A stretch of DNA of 64,000 bases from NCBI GenBank assembly GCA_903813345.2, contig CAIIXF020000002.1, positions 22,332,455 through 22,396,454 of the forward strand. The letters are read 5' to 3'. This document shows positions 1 to 9,658 of the stretch, one piece after another. Position 1 is the first letter of the stretch. Every line of letters starts with the position of its first letter. A program made the translations under genes and the position numbers. This DNA is from Owenia fusiformis (taxonomy: Eukaryota > Annelida > Polychaeta > Sabellida > Oweniidae). The notes under the pieces were generated by a model. The model was not told the origin of the DNA and did no database searches. It saw only the letters and a program-made list of their open reading frames with translations.

Positions 1-218
1 ATTAATTTCAGATATGGTGGGACAAAACACTTTTGTAGTTGATCCTTTCAAATTGTTTCAGCACTTTCTATTCCCAATTTTTTATATATATTGATTTAAT
101 AGTTCATTAGTTCTCGTTTTCCAAATTGCAGTTTTAAAATGCCTAGTAATAATCCAATAAGAACCAAAAATTGAAAAATATAAGAATATTACTATATGAT
201 GGTCCGCTGAACAAGTAT

Positions 219-381
219 ACAGTCTGTCTGATTCGAACTCCTCTGGGACCAGCAAAAAGTGTTCAAATCAAAAGGTGTTAACGTTTAAAGGTTTTATAAA
301 CATGTATTGTATCAGAGATTAATTTGGGACTGAGAAAAAATGTTCACATTGAGGTGTTCAGATATATGAGTTTCACTGTAC
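219..381. repeat. Palindromic MITE-like repeat, 'ACAGT...ACTGT' family (degenerate)
   Basis: One of at least five loosely related short elements in the window. It ends in ACAGT/ACTGT and contains repeated 'GTGTTC', 'GGTGTT' words in both orientations, ending 'GTTTCACTGTA'. It lies downstream of the visible NUP98 exons. Similar copies are near 6290-6446, 9234-9403, 14645-14739 and 15185-15470. Confidence 0.35.
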
Positions 382-416
382 ATATTTTTATACGCAAGAA
401 AATAAAACTGCCTTAC

Positions 417-2669
417 TGAATCCTGAATTTGATGTTGCAGTCTGACCGAATCCAGTGCTCTGGGTGGCGCCTCCAAACAATCCTCCAGTAGTTGTCCCAG
501 AAGTCCCACCAAACAGTCCCCCTGCAGCTGGTGTAGATGCCCCAAAACTTGTAGCTCCTGGTGTACCAAATGCACCTGCATTAGGAGTTTTTGCACCGAA
601 TGTAGTTGTTGCTGTATTTGATGAAACAACAAGCATGGGCTTAACTAACATAATCTAACATTGCTATACATGGACATTTAGCATGCACTGACTGTGTTTG
701 TGTTGAGGTCATTTCAATCATTTTTACAGAGTGAACATCATAATGATGGGAAACTGAAATGACCAAAGCACAGTACAGTATAAGCAAGCCCTAGAGCGAA
801 CATGCACAATGAGAACACCATTCAGTTTATCATCCAAAATAATGCATATCCAAGAAATAAGTCTCTATGACACTCATAAACAAAAAATGCAGTCCTGAAC
901 AGAATATTATTGAATAAGTTATATTTACAGTTGGAGACCTCTTATATTACAGAAATGTACAATAGGATTCAAGCATTGAAAAGCAATATGCACATACCAG
1001 TACATGTATTTTGCATGTACAACTTTTTTGACAGGAAATTCTCCAAAACAGGTATGTATGGAAATAAAGGAGGTAAGGATACTACATGTATATGAAACTA
1101 GTAAATCTAGTAAAGGGAATATATAATATGCTATTTAAATTTCATGGTGAGAAAAGTAAATTTGCATAACTGTAATTGGATATGTGACATTTTTAAGTTT
1201 CTTGTATTTCTAGAAATATTCTCAATTCAGCGTATGTTCTGTGACTTCTATCTCGCCATTTGTTGAACTTAAATTTCATATCGCCATAAAACTTTCATAT
1301 GACAAAAATTGAAGAATAGTTAACAATATAATTAAAATTTTAATCAGAATGTTTTCAAACTGTGACACAAGATTTATACCCTCTTCTTTTGATTAAATGA
1401 CGCAGTTTCTACAAAATTTTAAACATTTTTGCAATGGAACTTGAAAATTATTTTTGGAAAAAACTGTCAGTGATGTCATTTAATGAAAATGGTATGGTAT
1501 GATAAATAAGAAATAATATAGATTGTCCAGTCATTGTATTAGCACATGACTAAGAGAACGGGAATTTGAATAAAACTAAGATAACAAAATTCTGAATCAC
1601 TACAGTGTACAAATAAAGTGTTAGTTAAGGCAAACCCTAAACTGAAAATTATAGACAACATGACACAAAGCAGGCATTTATGGCATATTTCAAGTGCTTT
1701 TAAACACTCTTCAATAAAAAATAGATTAGTTATCTACCACATTCATCCTAGTAAATGCCTATGCAATAGCCATGTAGTATCATAATGCAGTGGGTACTAT
1801 GCTTATTTAAGGTACAGAAGGCACATGTTATAAGAAATTGAATTTTGTGAAGAAGAATACACAAGTATGGAGCCTTTTATTGGTCTTTATCGCAAAAATG
1901 TAACAGGATAAAAATTTAGAAATAATTCTGGTTAATATCAATAAATCACAATTTGAACGAGTTTGTGTCCATAAATCAACTCAACTTGGGTCAAGTTGAC
2001 ATTGTATTTAATTTCAATTATTTAAGTGAAGTTTTTGTTGTACTTTTGTTGCAAAGAAATACTGAATGGAAATACCAATTTCCGAATTATCTAAAGTTCA
2101 ATATGACATAAAAATGTACCAAAACAGGAAAGGTTTTACTTTTTCTTTCTGAATATGTTGTAATTTTGTGAAGAAACCATTTCAATGATCAATTTAAATT
2201 TAATGAAGTTATAAAGAACCCATTCATTATATTAAAGCAAATATTATTTTGAAAATTAATATATGTTAAAATCTTAACTACCTCCACCGCCAAATGGAGT
2301 GCTGCTCCCGAATGTACCTAAAATAGAAAGAAATATTGGTGTTAGAACCAAGCTGTATGTATTGATTAGTTTGCTAAGCTTGACTAATAGCAACTAAAAA
2401 ACATTATTTTAGCCATCTTTATTTATAGACATTAGTATCCATTACTGGTATGGAAGCAACTGTGTTTTGTAAATAAAAGATAAAATACAAATAAAATTAA
2501 AACTAATCATTTACTTATTTTATATGTGAAAATTTGAATTAAAATCATCTGGAAATTAACATTTCTGTGTCCTGTCCCAAACATCACAAAATTATGTTTC
2601 ACTCACTGGTAGCACCAAAACCGCTTGTGGTTCCCCCTCCAAAAGGAGTCTTGTTTTGGCCAAACATGT
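417..2669 (-). CDS. NUP98: GLFG nucleoporin, N-terminal exons (NUP98, partial)
   Basis: FG-repeat protein of the nuclear pore; the gene runs off the left edge. Three exons chain in frame on the minus strand: 2607-2669 (ATG at 2665-2667), 2282-2317 and 417-611. Donors are GTGAGT, GTAGTT and GTAAGG, and every junction is phase 1. The product starts MFGQNKTPFGGG and continues with TFGSSTPFGGG, then a low-complexity Gly/Thr/Ser/Ala stretch with two GGLFGG motifs and FG dipeptides (SFGAS, GFGQT). The opening 'MF..(K/Q)..TPFGGG' plus GLFG repeats is what I know of NUP98 (NUP98-NUP96 precursor). The family forms the phase-separated permeability barrier and binds mRNA export factors. The acceptor before 2669 implies a separate 5' UTR exon, probably near 3500. 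Another GLFG nucleoporin cannot be excluded because the autoproteolytic domain lies outside the window. Confidence 0.78.
612..2281 (-). other. NUP98 intron, no gene seen
   Basis: AT-rich intron between the GLFG exon and the small exon at 2282-2317. I see no coding exon or clear mobile element. Short ORFs in it lack codon structure. Confidence 0.5.
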
Positions 2670-3521
2670 CTGTTTGTCAAACGTTTCTCTTATGTCATTT
2701 CTCCATGGATATTGTGTACTTCCTCATTAATATTACAGCCTGCAATGAAAAACATTCAACTTAGTCTATTCTTATAGAGAAAATTACCTTTAGTTGTTTT
2801 ATGTTTTACATGTACTTCCATGAAGAAAAGAAAGTTTCCATTATTTCATATTTACTTATATATTTCACTCATATTTTCCTTTCTATGGAGATGAGTGCAA
2901 AATGTGGTACTGTTCAATGGCCTCTGCTAGGGCACAATGACATGTTTTGTATAAAACCTGCGTCCCGTTCATAAAATTGCGATCATGGCATGAAGAATCT
3001 AGATCTAGAATATTAACTTCCAGTACAAACATTTTGTACCTTAATACCTTATATCCAATGTAGTTTTAGCTTAGGCCTATAGAATAATGCTTTTTATATA
3101 GACTACCCAAAGTTTGTAGCTTGTTTAGATGGTAAAACCGAATTACCCCCATAAATGCTGGGGTGCATTGCAAGTTTGATCAGGTTTTTACTAGTTGAAG
3201 TAAGAGTCAGTGTTTATATAAACATGACCTCAAATAATTTTATTTCAATAATGCCTAACTTCGCTAGTGTGGATAGTCTACTGTAAATCATCAATGGGCG
3301 CCAATATTTTCAAAAATAAATGTGCGAAAATCAAAGTTTGAATTAAATTCGTAATTAAAAGGCTCAGATCTGACGATTCTTACCTTTTTACGTTTCAAAC
3401 TTGGAATTACCTGATCTATATGTGAATTACAATTTTCAAACACTCTGGCTTAGGGGAATACCAACACACGATCCGGTTTTCTCCGGTTTAGCTTTAGTTT
3501 CTTTTCAATATATCAATCAAT
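2670..3521. other. NUP98 5' region / divergent promoter region
   Basis: Between the NUP98 start exon (minus) and the divergent orphan exon (plus). It should hold the NUP98 5' UTR exon and transcription starts. I could not place the UTR exon from sequence alone. The 3470-3560 part is locally CpG-richer than its surroundings. Confidence 0.35.
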
Positions 3522-3612
3522 ATGGCGTCTAATCTCGAACAATTTTCAGTTCTCGCGAGATCAATTAGAGAAGATTGGGGTTTTGGAAAACTAGGTACAA
3601 AACTGCTGAATT
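3522..3612 (+). CDS. Orphan first coding exon (unidentified), divergent from NUP98
   Basis: An ATG in a fair context opens 30 codons beginning MASNLEQFSVLARSIRED and ending KLGTKLLN. It stops in phase 1 at a strong donor (GTAAGTAT). I do not recognise the peptide. No in-frame partner exon with recognisable homology is visible before OXCT1 starts. If it is instead the 5' exon of OXCT1 and joins the acceptor at 7208, it reads Tyr then TGA, and that TGA overlaps the OXCT1 ATG as TGATG. It would then be an upstream ORF. It overlaps a TCTCGCGAGA promoter motif. Confidence 0.35.
3551..3560. promoter_or_regulatory. TCTCGCGAGA palindrome (BANP-type promoter element)
   Basis: The exact 10-bp palindrome TCTCGCGAGA lies between two oppositely oriented genes. 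This motif is known from animal CpG-rich housekeeping promoters and is bound by BANP in vertebrates. The position fits the NUP98 promoter or a shared bidirectional promoter. Function here is inferred. Confidence 0.45.
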
Positions 3613-4021
3613 GTAAGTATAAATATCTGTGTAGAGTACTGTAACATGTAGAATGATTTTTGGAAATATGTGGAGTATAATTGTAACTGCTTGTCAAATG
3701 TACTGAAAATATATATCTAAACAACTGAAGTTTATTCCATTTGGAATAATGTTTTTAATGAATCTGAATGCCATATATTTATCAGGTAATTGTTTGTCCA
3801 TTTATCTTTTGGATAGTTTCCAGGTTTTCTAATCCTTTAGCGGGTAGTGTAATTGGCATCTTTTCAATTTATATGAATGCATGGTTGACCCCAGTTTCAC
3901 CAGTGTACTTTATAAAGACATTCAGTTCAGTATGTAAGACAGTCCACAACACGTGGAAATTTCAAAACATTTTACAACAGTTTTACTTCATTTTACAGCA
4001 GTTTTACTTCATTTTAATACA

Positions 4022-5140
4022 ATGGCTGAGAGTAAATCGGACATTCTTGAAGCAGGCAGGAAGTGCAGTAAGTGTAGGGGCCTTATAAGACATCATATTG
4101 GCCCTCATGGAACTAAATGTGACTTTGAAATTCAAAAAGAATATCGAGATCAGGACGTTGAAGTCGATGTTACCAATGAGATTCTAGAATTAAAGAATCT
4201 CATGGAACGTATGATGATAAGTAATGAAACTTTCAAGCAGGATGTGAAGACTGAGATGGAATCCATGAAGCATGAGATATTGCAAATAAAATCTCGTTCC
4301 AATGATAGCAATGATATACCATCAACATTTTCTGTACCGTCAATGTCACCCAAGAAAGTCGTACCATCAGCCCCTGCTAAACCGTCCATACCTGTTATGA
4401 CGGAAACGAAAGTCTCTACCGAAGCAGATGAATCTGACACATCAATGATTCTAGATTATCCTGTACCTCAGAAAACAATAAAAGCAGTCAAATCTGGTAA
4501 GTTTGTGAACATGATAGATTTACTACCAGCTAATCTTGTGAATGATTACAATGAAAATCCAGATCCTATCATTTTAACACTTGATAACGGACATCTTCGT
4601 CAACAACACAAGCGTAAAGTTAAAACGATTACTAGCTTTAATCAGTGGTTATCTGCTTGGAGTATCTATGAATGTATACTGATTGAACAAAATCCGATCT
4701 TGTATTCGAGTCTTATCGCATATCGCACACTTATCCAGGAAGCGGACAAAAAGTTCCATTGGAATGCGATCAATCTGTATGACATTAAATTTAGAACAAA
4801 ATTAGCTCAATCACCATCACCCAAATTTGACAAGATGGATATTACGTTATATGTCACGACATTGGATGCGACATGCGTCAAGAACACAATCAGATGTCAC
4901 CGATGTTCAGGGGACCATAAAGTTAGTAACTGCCCCTTTCAAGCGAGCTCCACGATGGCGCAGATATCATCGTCGGATACAAAACATAAGGCGGACAAAG
5001 ACGAGGTCTGTAACAATTATCAATTCGGAAACTGCAAATATGGAACAAATTGCTACAGGATGCACAAATGTAATGGATGCGGCACCCTTAACGTCCCTCG
5101 ATCAAAATGTACGAAATGCCCATCCCTTAGCACACATTAA
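4022..5140 (+). mobile_element. DIRS/Ngaro-type retrotransposon gag ORF
   Basis: An intact ORF of about 372 codons from the natural ATG at 4022; an in-frame upstream ATG at 3953 only adds a repetitive leader. Zinc-binding motifs stand in the order typical of tyrosine-recombinase retrotransposon Gag proteins. An N-terminal CSKC...GPHGTKC comes first. Late in the protein is a CX2CX3HX4C knuckle (CHRCSGDHKVSNC). A CX7CX5CX3H CCCH finger (CNNYQFGNC...CYRMH) follows, then more CXXC pairs. The middle contains coiled-coil-like and Ser/Pro-rich stretches. It sits in the intron between 3612 and 7209. Reverse transcriptase, RNase H and tyrosine recombinase are missing, so the copy is a remnant. Confidence 0.7.
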
Positions 5141-5324
5141 TCCTTATAGACCACTTTCTCCTGACGCCCTAGAATTAGGCCTTAGGAATCATCCTGATAA
5201 ACAGTTCGTAGAGAAAATAATCTATCAAGCCAAAAACGGAGTTTCGTTAGGTTTTCAAGGTATTAGACAATCGCAAATACACAATAACTGTCTAAACAAC
5301 ATGAAGAAAATTGAAAAATGTTGA
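5141..5324 (+). pseudogene. Start of DIRS-type pol, truncated, different frame from gag
   Basis: An ORF in another frame overlaps the end of gag. It carries a proline-rich stretch followed by LELGLRNHPDKQFVEKII and 'NGVSLGFQG', which resembles the N-terminal lead-in of DIRS-like reverse transcriptase ORFs. It stops at 5324 before any catalytic motif, so the element is truncated here. A gag/pol frame overlap is normal in DIRS-like elements. Whether this one is original or a later indel cannot be told. Confidence 0.5.
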
Positions 5325-7208
5325 ACATTACCTGAAAAATAACCATCAGTTCAAAAGTTGTCACAATGAGCTAAATTCTAAGTTTCATGTCTCAAACTCT
5401 CCCAAGCGGTAGAAAAATAATTCCTGTTCACTTTAAGTAGGACAATAAATGAATCCAAAGCTTCATACCTGCAAGTGATGGATAAATTACTACCAAATCG
5501 AACGAATGTTTTCATGGATCGCCATTTTTGTGATCCAACGTGGATTGACTTGCATTCTGGGAGCCAATCCTCCTTGCGACCATGGGCTCTTCTGATAGAG
5601 CCCATGTTGCGACGTAATCGGGCTCCAAAATCACCTAGAACATTTGAAGAGTCTGCATTAACATGTGAATATCACTTCAAATTTTTAAGTTCCTATTTGT
5701 CATTATGGACACAAATTCCACTATATTTGTACGTTCTGGGATGGAGAAAATATAGCACTCAATTCACTGAGTTAAGAATTTATGACATATGTGACAGAAT
5801 GTCTTTTTCATAGTGTAAGTAATTATTTATGTTCACCACTGTAGATCCACTGTGACTGTGTGACTCTCCTCAGCTTTCATCAGTGTCACGATATAGGGTA
5901 AATATATATCAGCTTTGAATAAGAGGAGGGAAAACCCAGAGATGACAGACTAATCACCTCTCATGCTTACCATCTTCGTTTGTCCGAATTTTCACCGGCT
6001 ATTTTCTGAATAATACATGTTGTTGTGAAATAACAAGCTAGGAATAACAAGGAAATATTAAGCACTTTCCAAGATGGCGGAAGCTCGTTGGAGGGGGATT
6101 CCCCTTATGACAGTTGAAATAAGTTAAACATTACAATAACATGCAACCTATTGCTATCAAAAACTCAAAAAATCTTTTTGTTCTGCCGATAAACCCATAC
6201 AATTGGCGATTCAACTACATAAAAAGAATTCTAAAATACTAAGTAATGTATCAAGTAGGTCATTTAAGAGCTTTAAGTGTGCAATACGTAGTTCAGTAGA
6301 ACACCTTTTGTACCTTTAAGAAGTGTTCCAATTGGAAAATGTTCCATTTTTAGAGCTAGAGGTTCATTTAACATTAAGTCTGTTGTTTTGGAACTCTGAA
6401 AAATTTTGCATTTACAGAAGTGTTCCACTTCACAGGTTTCACTGTATATGCATTTAGTGTGCCTATGTATGTGTGCTTATGCCTTTGCCAATTGTAGTTC
6501 ATGTCATCGAAAACTATTTAAATGGCAGTATTTGGCATAACTGGCTGTGTATTGGTTGTCTAAACATCACCTATTGTGAGTTTACTATTCAATTTTTTAT
6601 TAATAAATATCAAGCGTTTACTCAACACAGTGATCAAAATACTGACATTATTTTGATCAAGGACCTGGGAATTGCTTTAAAATAGAAAATCCATGCGTTC
6701 TTGTTCTATATTTTTTCTAAAACACGTTTTCTTGGAGAGCAGAATTGATATTGTTCAACTGTGGTGCCTACGCATGGTATATGAACAAATGATCATAGTG
6801 AGTTTCCATGTCATTATAAGCCTGATATAGTTGAAATATCAAAGCAGTACATCATCTATAAAGCGGTTTATTTCGATGACAAATTAATGAAATCGGAGGC
6901 GCCTCCCAGAAGTGGGATTTGCCCATGTGTATATATTAGAACAGGCCATTGTCCTTCAGGGGGATGGTGTAATGACCCTTGATAGCAAGTTGCTACTTCA
7001 ATCTCAGCTATAGTGACTAGCCCTTAAGGCTCGGGGGTAGAGTGTCAGTTTATTAAGCGGAAAATCCTGAGTTCCTTTTCATGTTCAGTATCTGGCTTAT
7101 TGCATTACAGCTCCCCGAAAGCGCCCATCCATTTGTTACATAATTTACTCATGTCTCTAGCGAATAAACTTGTATTTTTCATAGAATTCATGTTTATTTG
7201 TATTACAG
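5325..7208. other. Intronic/intergenic sequence before OXCT1
   Basis: No coding exon supported. It contains a short hairpin near 5580-5607 (ATGGGCTCT/AGAGCCCAT), a MITE-like palindrome near 6290-6446 and a degenerate tRNA-headed SINE fragment near 7020-7085. The polypyrimidine tract and AG at 7207-7208 form the OXCT1 acceptor. Confidence 0.4.
6290..6446. repeat. MITE-like repeat with inverted GTGTTCC/GGAACAC words
   Basis: About 157 bp starting near 'CAGTAGAACACC' and ending 'CAGGTTTCACTGTA'. Same loose family as the element at 14645-14739. Confidence 0.35.
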
Positions 7209-7212
7209 ATTG

Positions 7213-9658
7213 ATGGCATCCTCTGGCGTGTTTAGCGTGTTGAAGTTTGGTTTAAAAAATACCAAATTCAATCACACAATCGGCAAGTCCTTGCGTCCTG
7301 TTGCCCTTTCCCATCAATTCTCGACAACATCAAATGACAAGGCAAAATTTATTGATAGTGCCGAAGAAGCTGTGAAGGACATCCCCGATGGCGCTAAATT
7401 ATTAGTGGGTGGATTTGGACTGTGTGGGATTCCTGAGAATCTGATTGGTGGTTTGCTTCACCATGGGGTCAAAGGTATTACAGCCGTCAGTAATAATGCA
7501 GGGGTGGACGATTTTGGGTTGGGATTGTTGTTGCAAAAGAAGCAGATAAAGCGTATGATATCTTCATACGTAGGTGAAAATGCTGAGTTTGAGAGACAAT
7601 ACCTCAGTGGGGAGTTGGAGGTCGAGTTGACCCCACAAGGAACACTAGCTGAAAGGATACGTGCTGGAGGTGCCGGAGTCCCAGCATTCTTCACTCCTAC
7701 AGCCTATGGTACTCTAGTACATGAGGGAGGTGCCCCTATTAAATACAATTCTGATGGGAGTATTGCTATTGCCAGTGAACCCAGGGAACACAGAGAGTTT
7801 AATGGAAGACATTACATCATGGAAGAAGCAATAACAGGAGACTTTGCCTTAGTAAAGGCTTGGAAGGCTGACCGTGCAGGCAACCTCATATTCAGGCACA
7901 CAGCTAGGAACTTTAACCAACCAATGTGCAAAGCAGGCCATATTACAATTGCTGAAGTAGAGGAGATTGTTGATGTTGGGGAGTTTGTACCAGAGGATGT
8001 CCATATACCTGGGATTTTTGTCCAGCGTATTGTGAAAGGCCCTAGTTACCAAAAACGCATTGAGAGACTTCGTTTGACAAAAGAAGATCACGAGGAACAT
8101 ACTCTAACAGAAGCTGAAAAGATGCGAGAGAGGATCGTGCGTCGTGCCGCAAAGGAGTTCAAGGATGGCATGTATGCTAACTTAGGGATTGGGATGCCAA
8201 TGTTGGCAAGTAACTACATACCAGATGATATGACTGTGAATCTACAGAGTGAGAATGGAATCCTAGGACTTGGGCCCTTTCCCAAACCAGGTAAATTATT
8301 TTTTAATGTTTTATATAATTTTATACACTACTTAACATACAAACTTGAAAGTAAATCTCAAATTTGAACCATTTAGTATTCTGCAAACTGGATGAAACTT
8401 TAAATAATTTTAATCAAATTTTAATTGATTACCATTGAAAATTTTAAAGAACAAAGTTCATTTTGGCTATAGTATAGTAAAGCTCTCCAACCCTGGTTTC
8501 TCATATGTGCTCACCTGTAATGTAATAATCAGATAATGAATTGAATCATGTAAATTATGATTAGGTGAAGAAGATGCAGACTTGATCAACGCTGGTAAAG
8601 AAACAGTGACGGCACTCCCGGGCGCTGCTTACTTCTCAAGTGACGATTCTTTCGCTATGATACGTGGTGGCCATATTGACTTGACAATACTCGGAGCTAT
8701 GCAAGTTTCGTGCAATGGTGATATTGCAAACTGGATGATTCCTGGTTAGTTCATGTTATTTCATAAATCCCATATATTTTTGAAAAGCTTTGATTTGTAT
8801 AAGAATTGTTGAGAGAACTTCCATTTCATGATCAAAATCAGTTCAATTGGTTATACTGACCATCTGGTTACTTGAGCATATTTTGTAAAATCGCCTTATG
8901 TAAAAATAAGAAAGGAATTTAACTCTCCAACAAATGATATTTATTTAAATGAATGAATCATTATTTTTGTACCATAGGTAAGATGGTTAAGGGAATGGGT
9001 GGAGCCATGGATTTGGTCAGTGCTGCCTCTAGTGGTACAAAGGTTGTCGTTACCATGGAACACACAGCTAAGGTAAATAGCATGTTTATGTTAGAAGTTT
9101 CTCAAATGTTTTATGAATCAATTCTTCACATATTCTATTGGAAACCCATTCGTACTTATCAATTAAATTTTTGGTCATGAAATTAAAATTTGTTGAATGT
9201 TGTACATGATGCCCCATGAGAACATATTAGTACACAGTAAAACTGAGTAAGTGGATTAGTGGAACACCTTTAAAACCTCTTTAATGTTTTTCACTATGAA
9301 AGTGTTCAACATACAGAGGTAAATAATTTGGCCAGTCACCCGACTCTGAAAAGCATTCCACTCAAAAGCTCAAAAGGTATCCAACTTTACAGATTTACTG
9401 TATGTATCAAAACAAATTATATTCCATAAGTTCTAATTTCAGGGTGGCAAACATAAGATCCTGAACCAGTGTTCACTCCCTCTCACAGGCAAGAACTGCG
9501 TCAACATGATAGTGACGGAGAAATGTGTCTTTGATGTGTGCCCTGAAAATGGACTTACTCTAACTGAGATTGCTGATGGACAAACAGTACAAGATATTAT
9601 TGAGAGTACGGAATGTGAATTCAAAGTGTCACCTGATTTGAAACCAATGCAATCTTAG
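7213..9658 (+). CDS. OXCT1: Succinyl-CoA:3-ketoacid CoA transferase, mitochondrial (SCOT)
   Basis: Transfers CoA from succinyl-CoA to acetoacetate in the mitochondrial matrix, the committing step of ketone-body use. Coding exons: 7213-8290, 8565-8744, 8978-9072 and 9443-9658. All junctions are GT/AG and in phase, giving 522 aa, close to the family's usual ~520. The N-terminus ([13 protein letters not shown]...) is basic and amphipathic like a transit peptide. The CoA-transferase A domain follows ([14 protein letters not shown]), then a charged linker and the B domain ([11 protein letters not shown]). The catalytic glutamate is Glu347 in SENGILGLG. The C-terminal part has [18 protein letters not shown] and [13 protein letters not shown]. 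The acceptor 5 nt before the ATG shows a separate 5' UTR exon upstream. The whole A domain and start of B lie in one 1.08-kb exon, unusually intron-poor next to vertebrate OXCT1. An in-frame TTG at 7198 lies in the intron and is not the start. Confidence 0.96.
9234..9403. repeat. MITE-like repeat in OXCT1 intron 3
   Basis: Begins ACAGTAAAACTGAGTAAGTGG and ends CAGATTTACTGTA, with internal GTGTTC and GGAACACC words. It lies wholly within the intron between 9072 and 9443. Same loose family as 14645-14739. Confidence 0.45.

Noticed and set aside
3953-4021. N-terminal extension of the gag ORF
   Set aside because: It encodes a repeated hydrophobic leader from a short duplication (ttttacttcattttacagca-like). 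The ATG at 4022 fits the family start.
5378-5813. ORFs on both strands (75 and 112 codons) after the DIRS remnant
   Set aside because: No homology, no splice support and mutual overlap; best explained as repeat-derived chance ORFs.
7198-7212. Upstream extension of OXCT1 (MYYRL...)
   Set aside because: The first codon is TTG and the segment includes the splice acceptor. The real ATG is at 7213.
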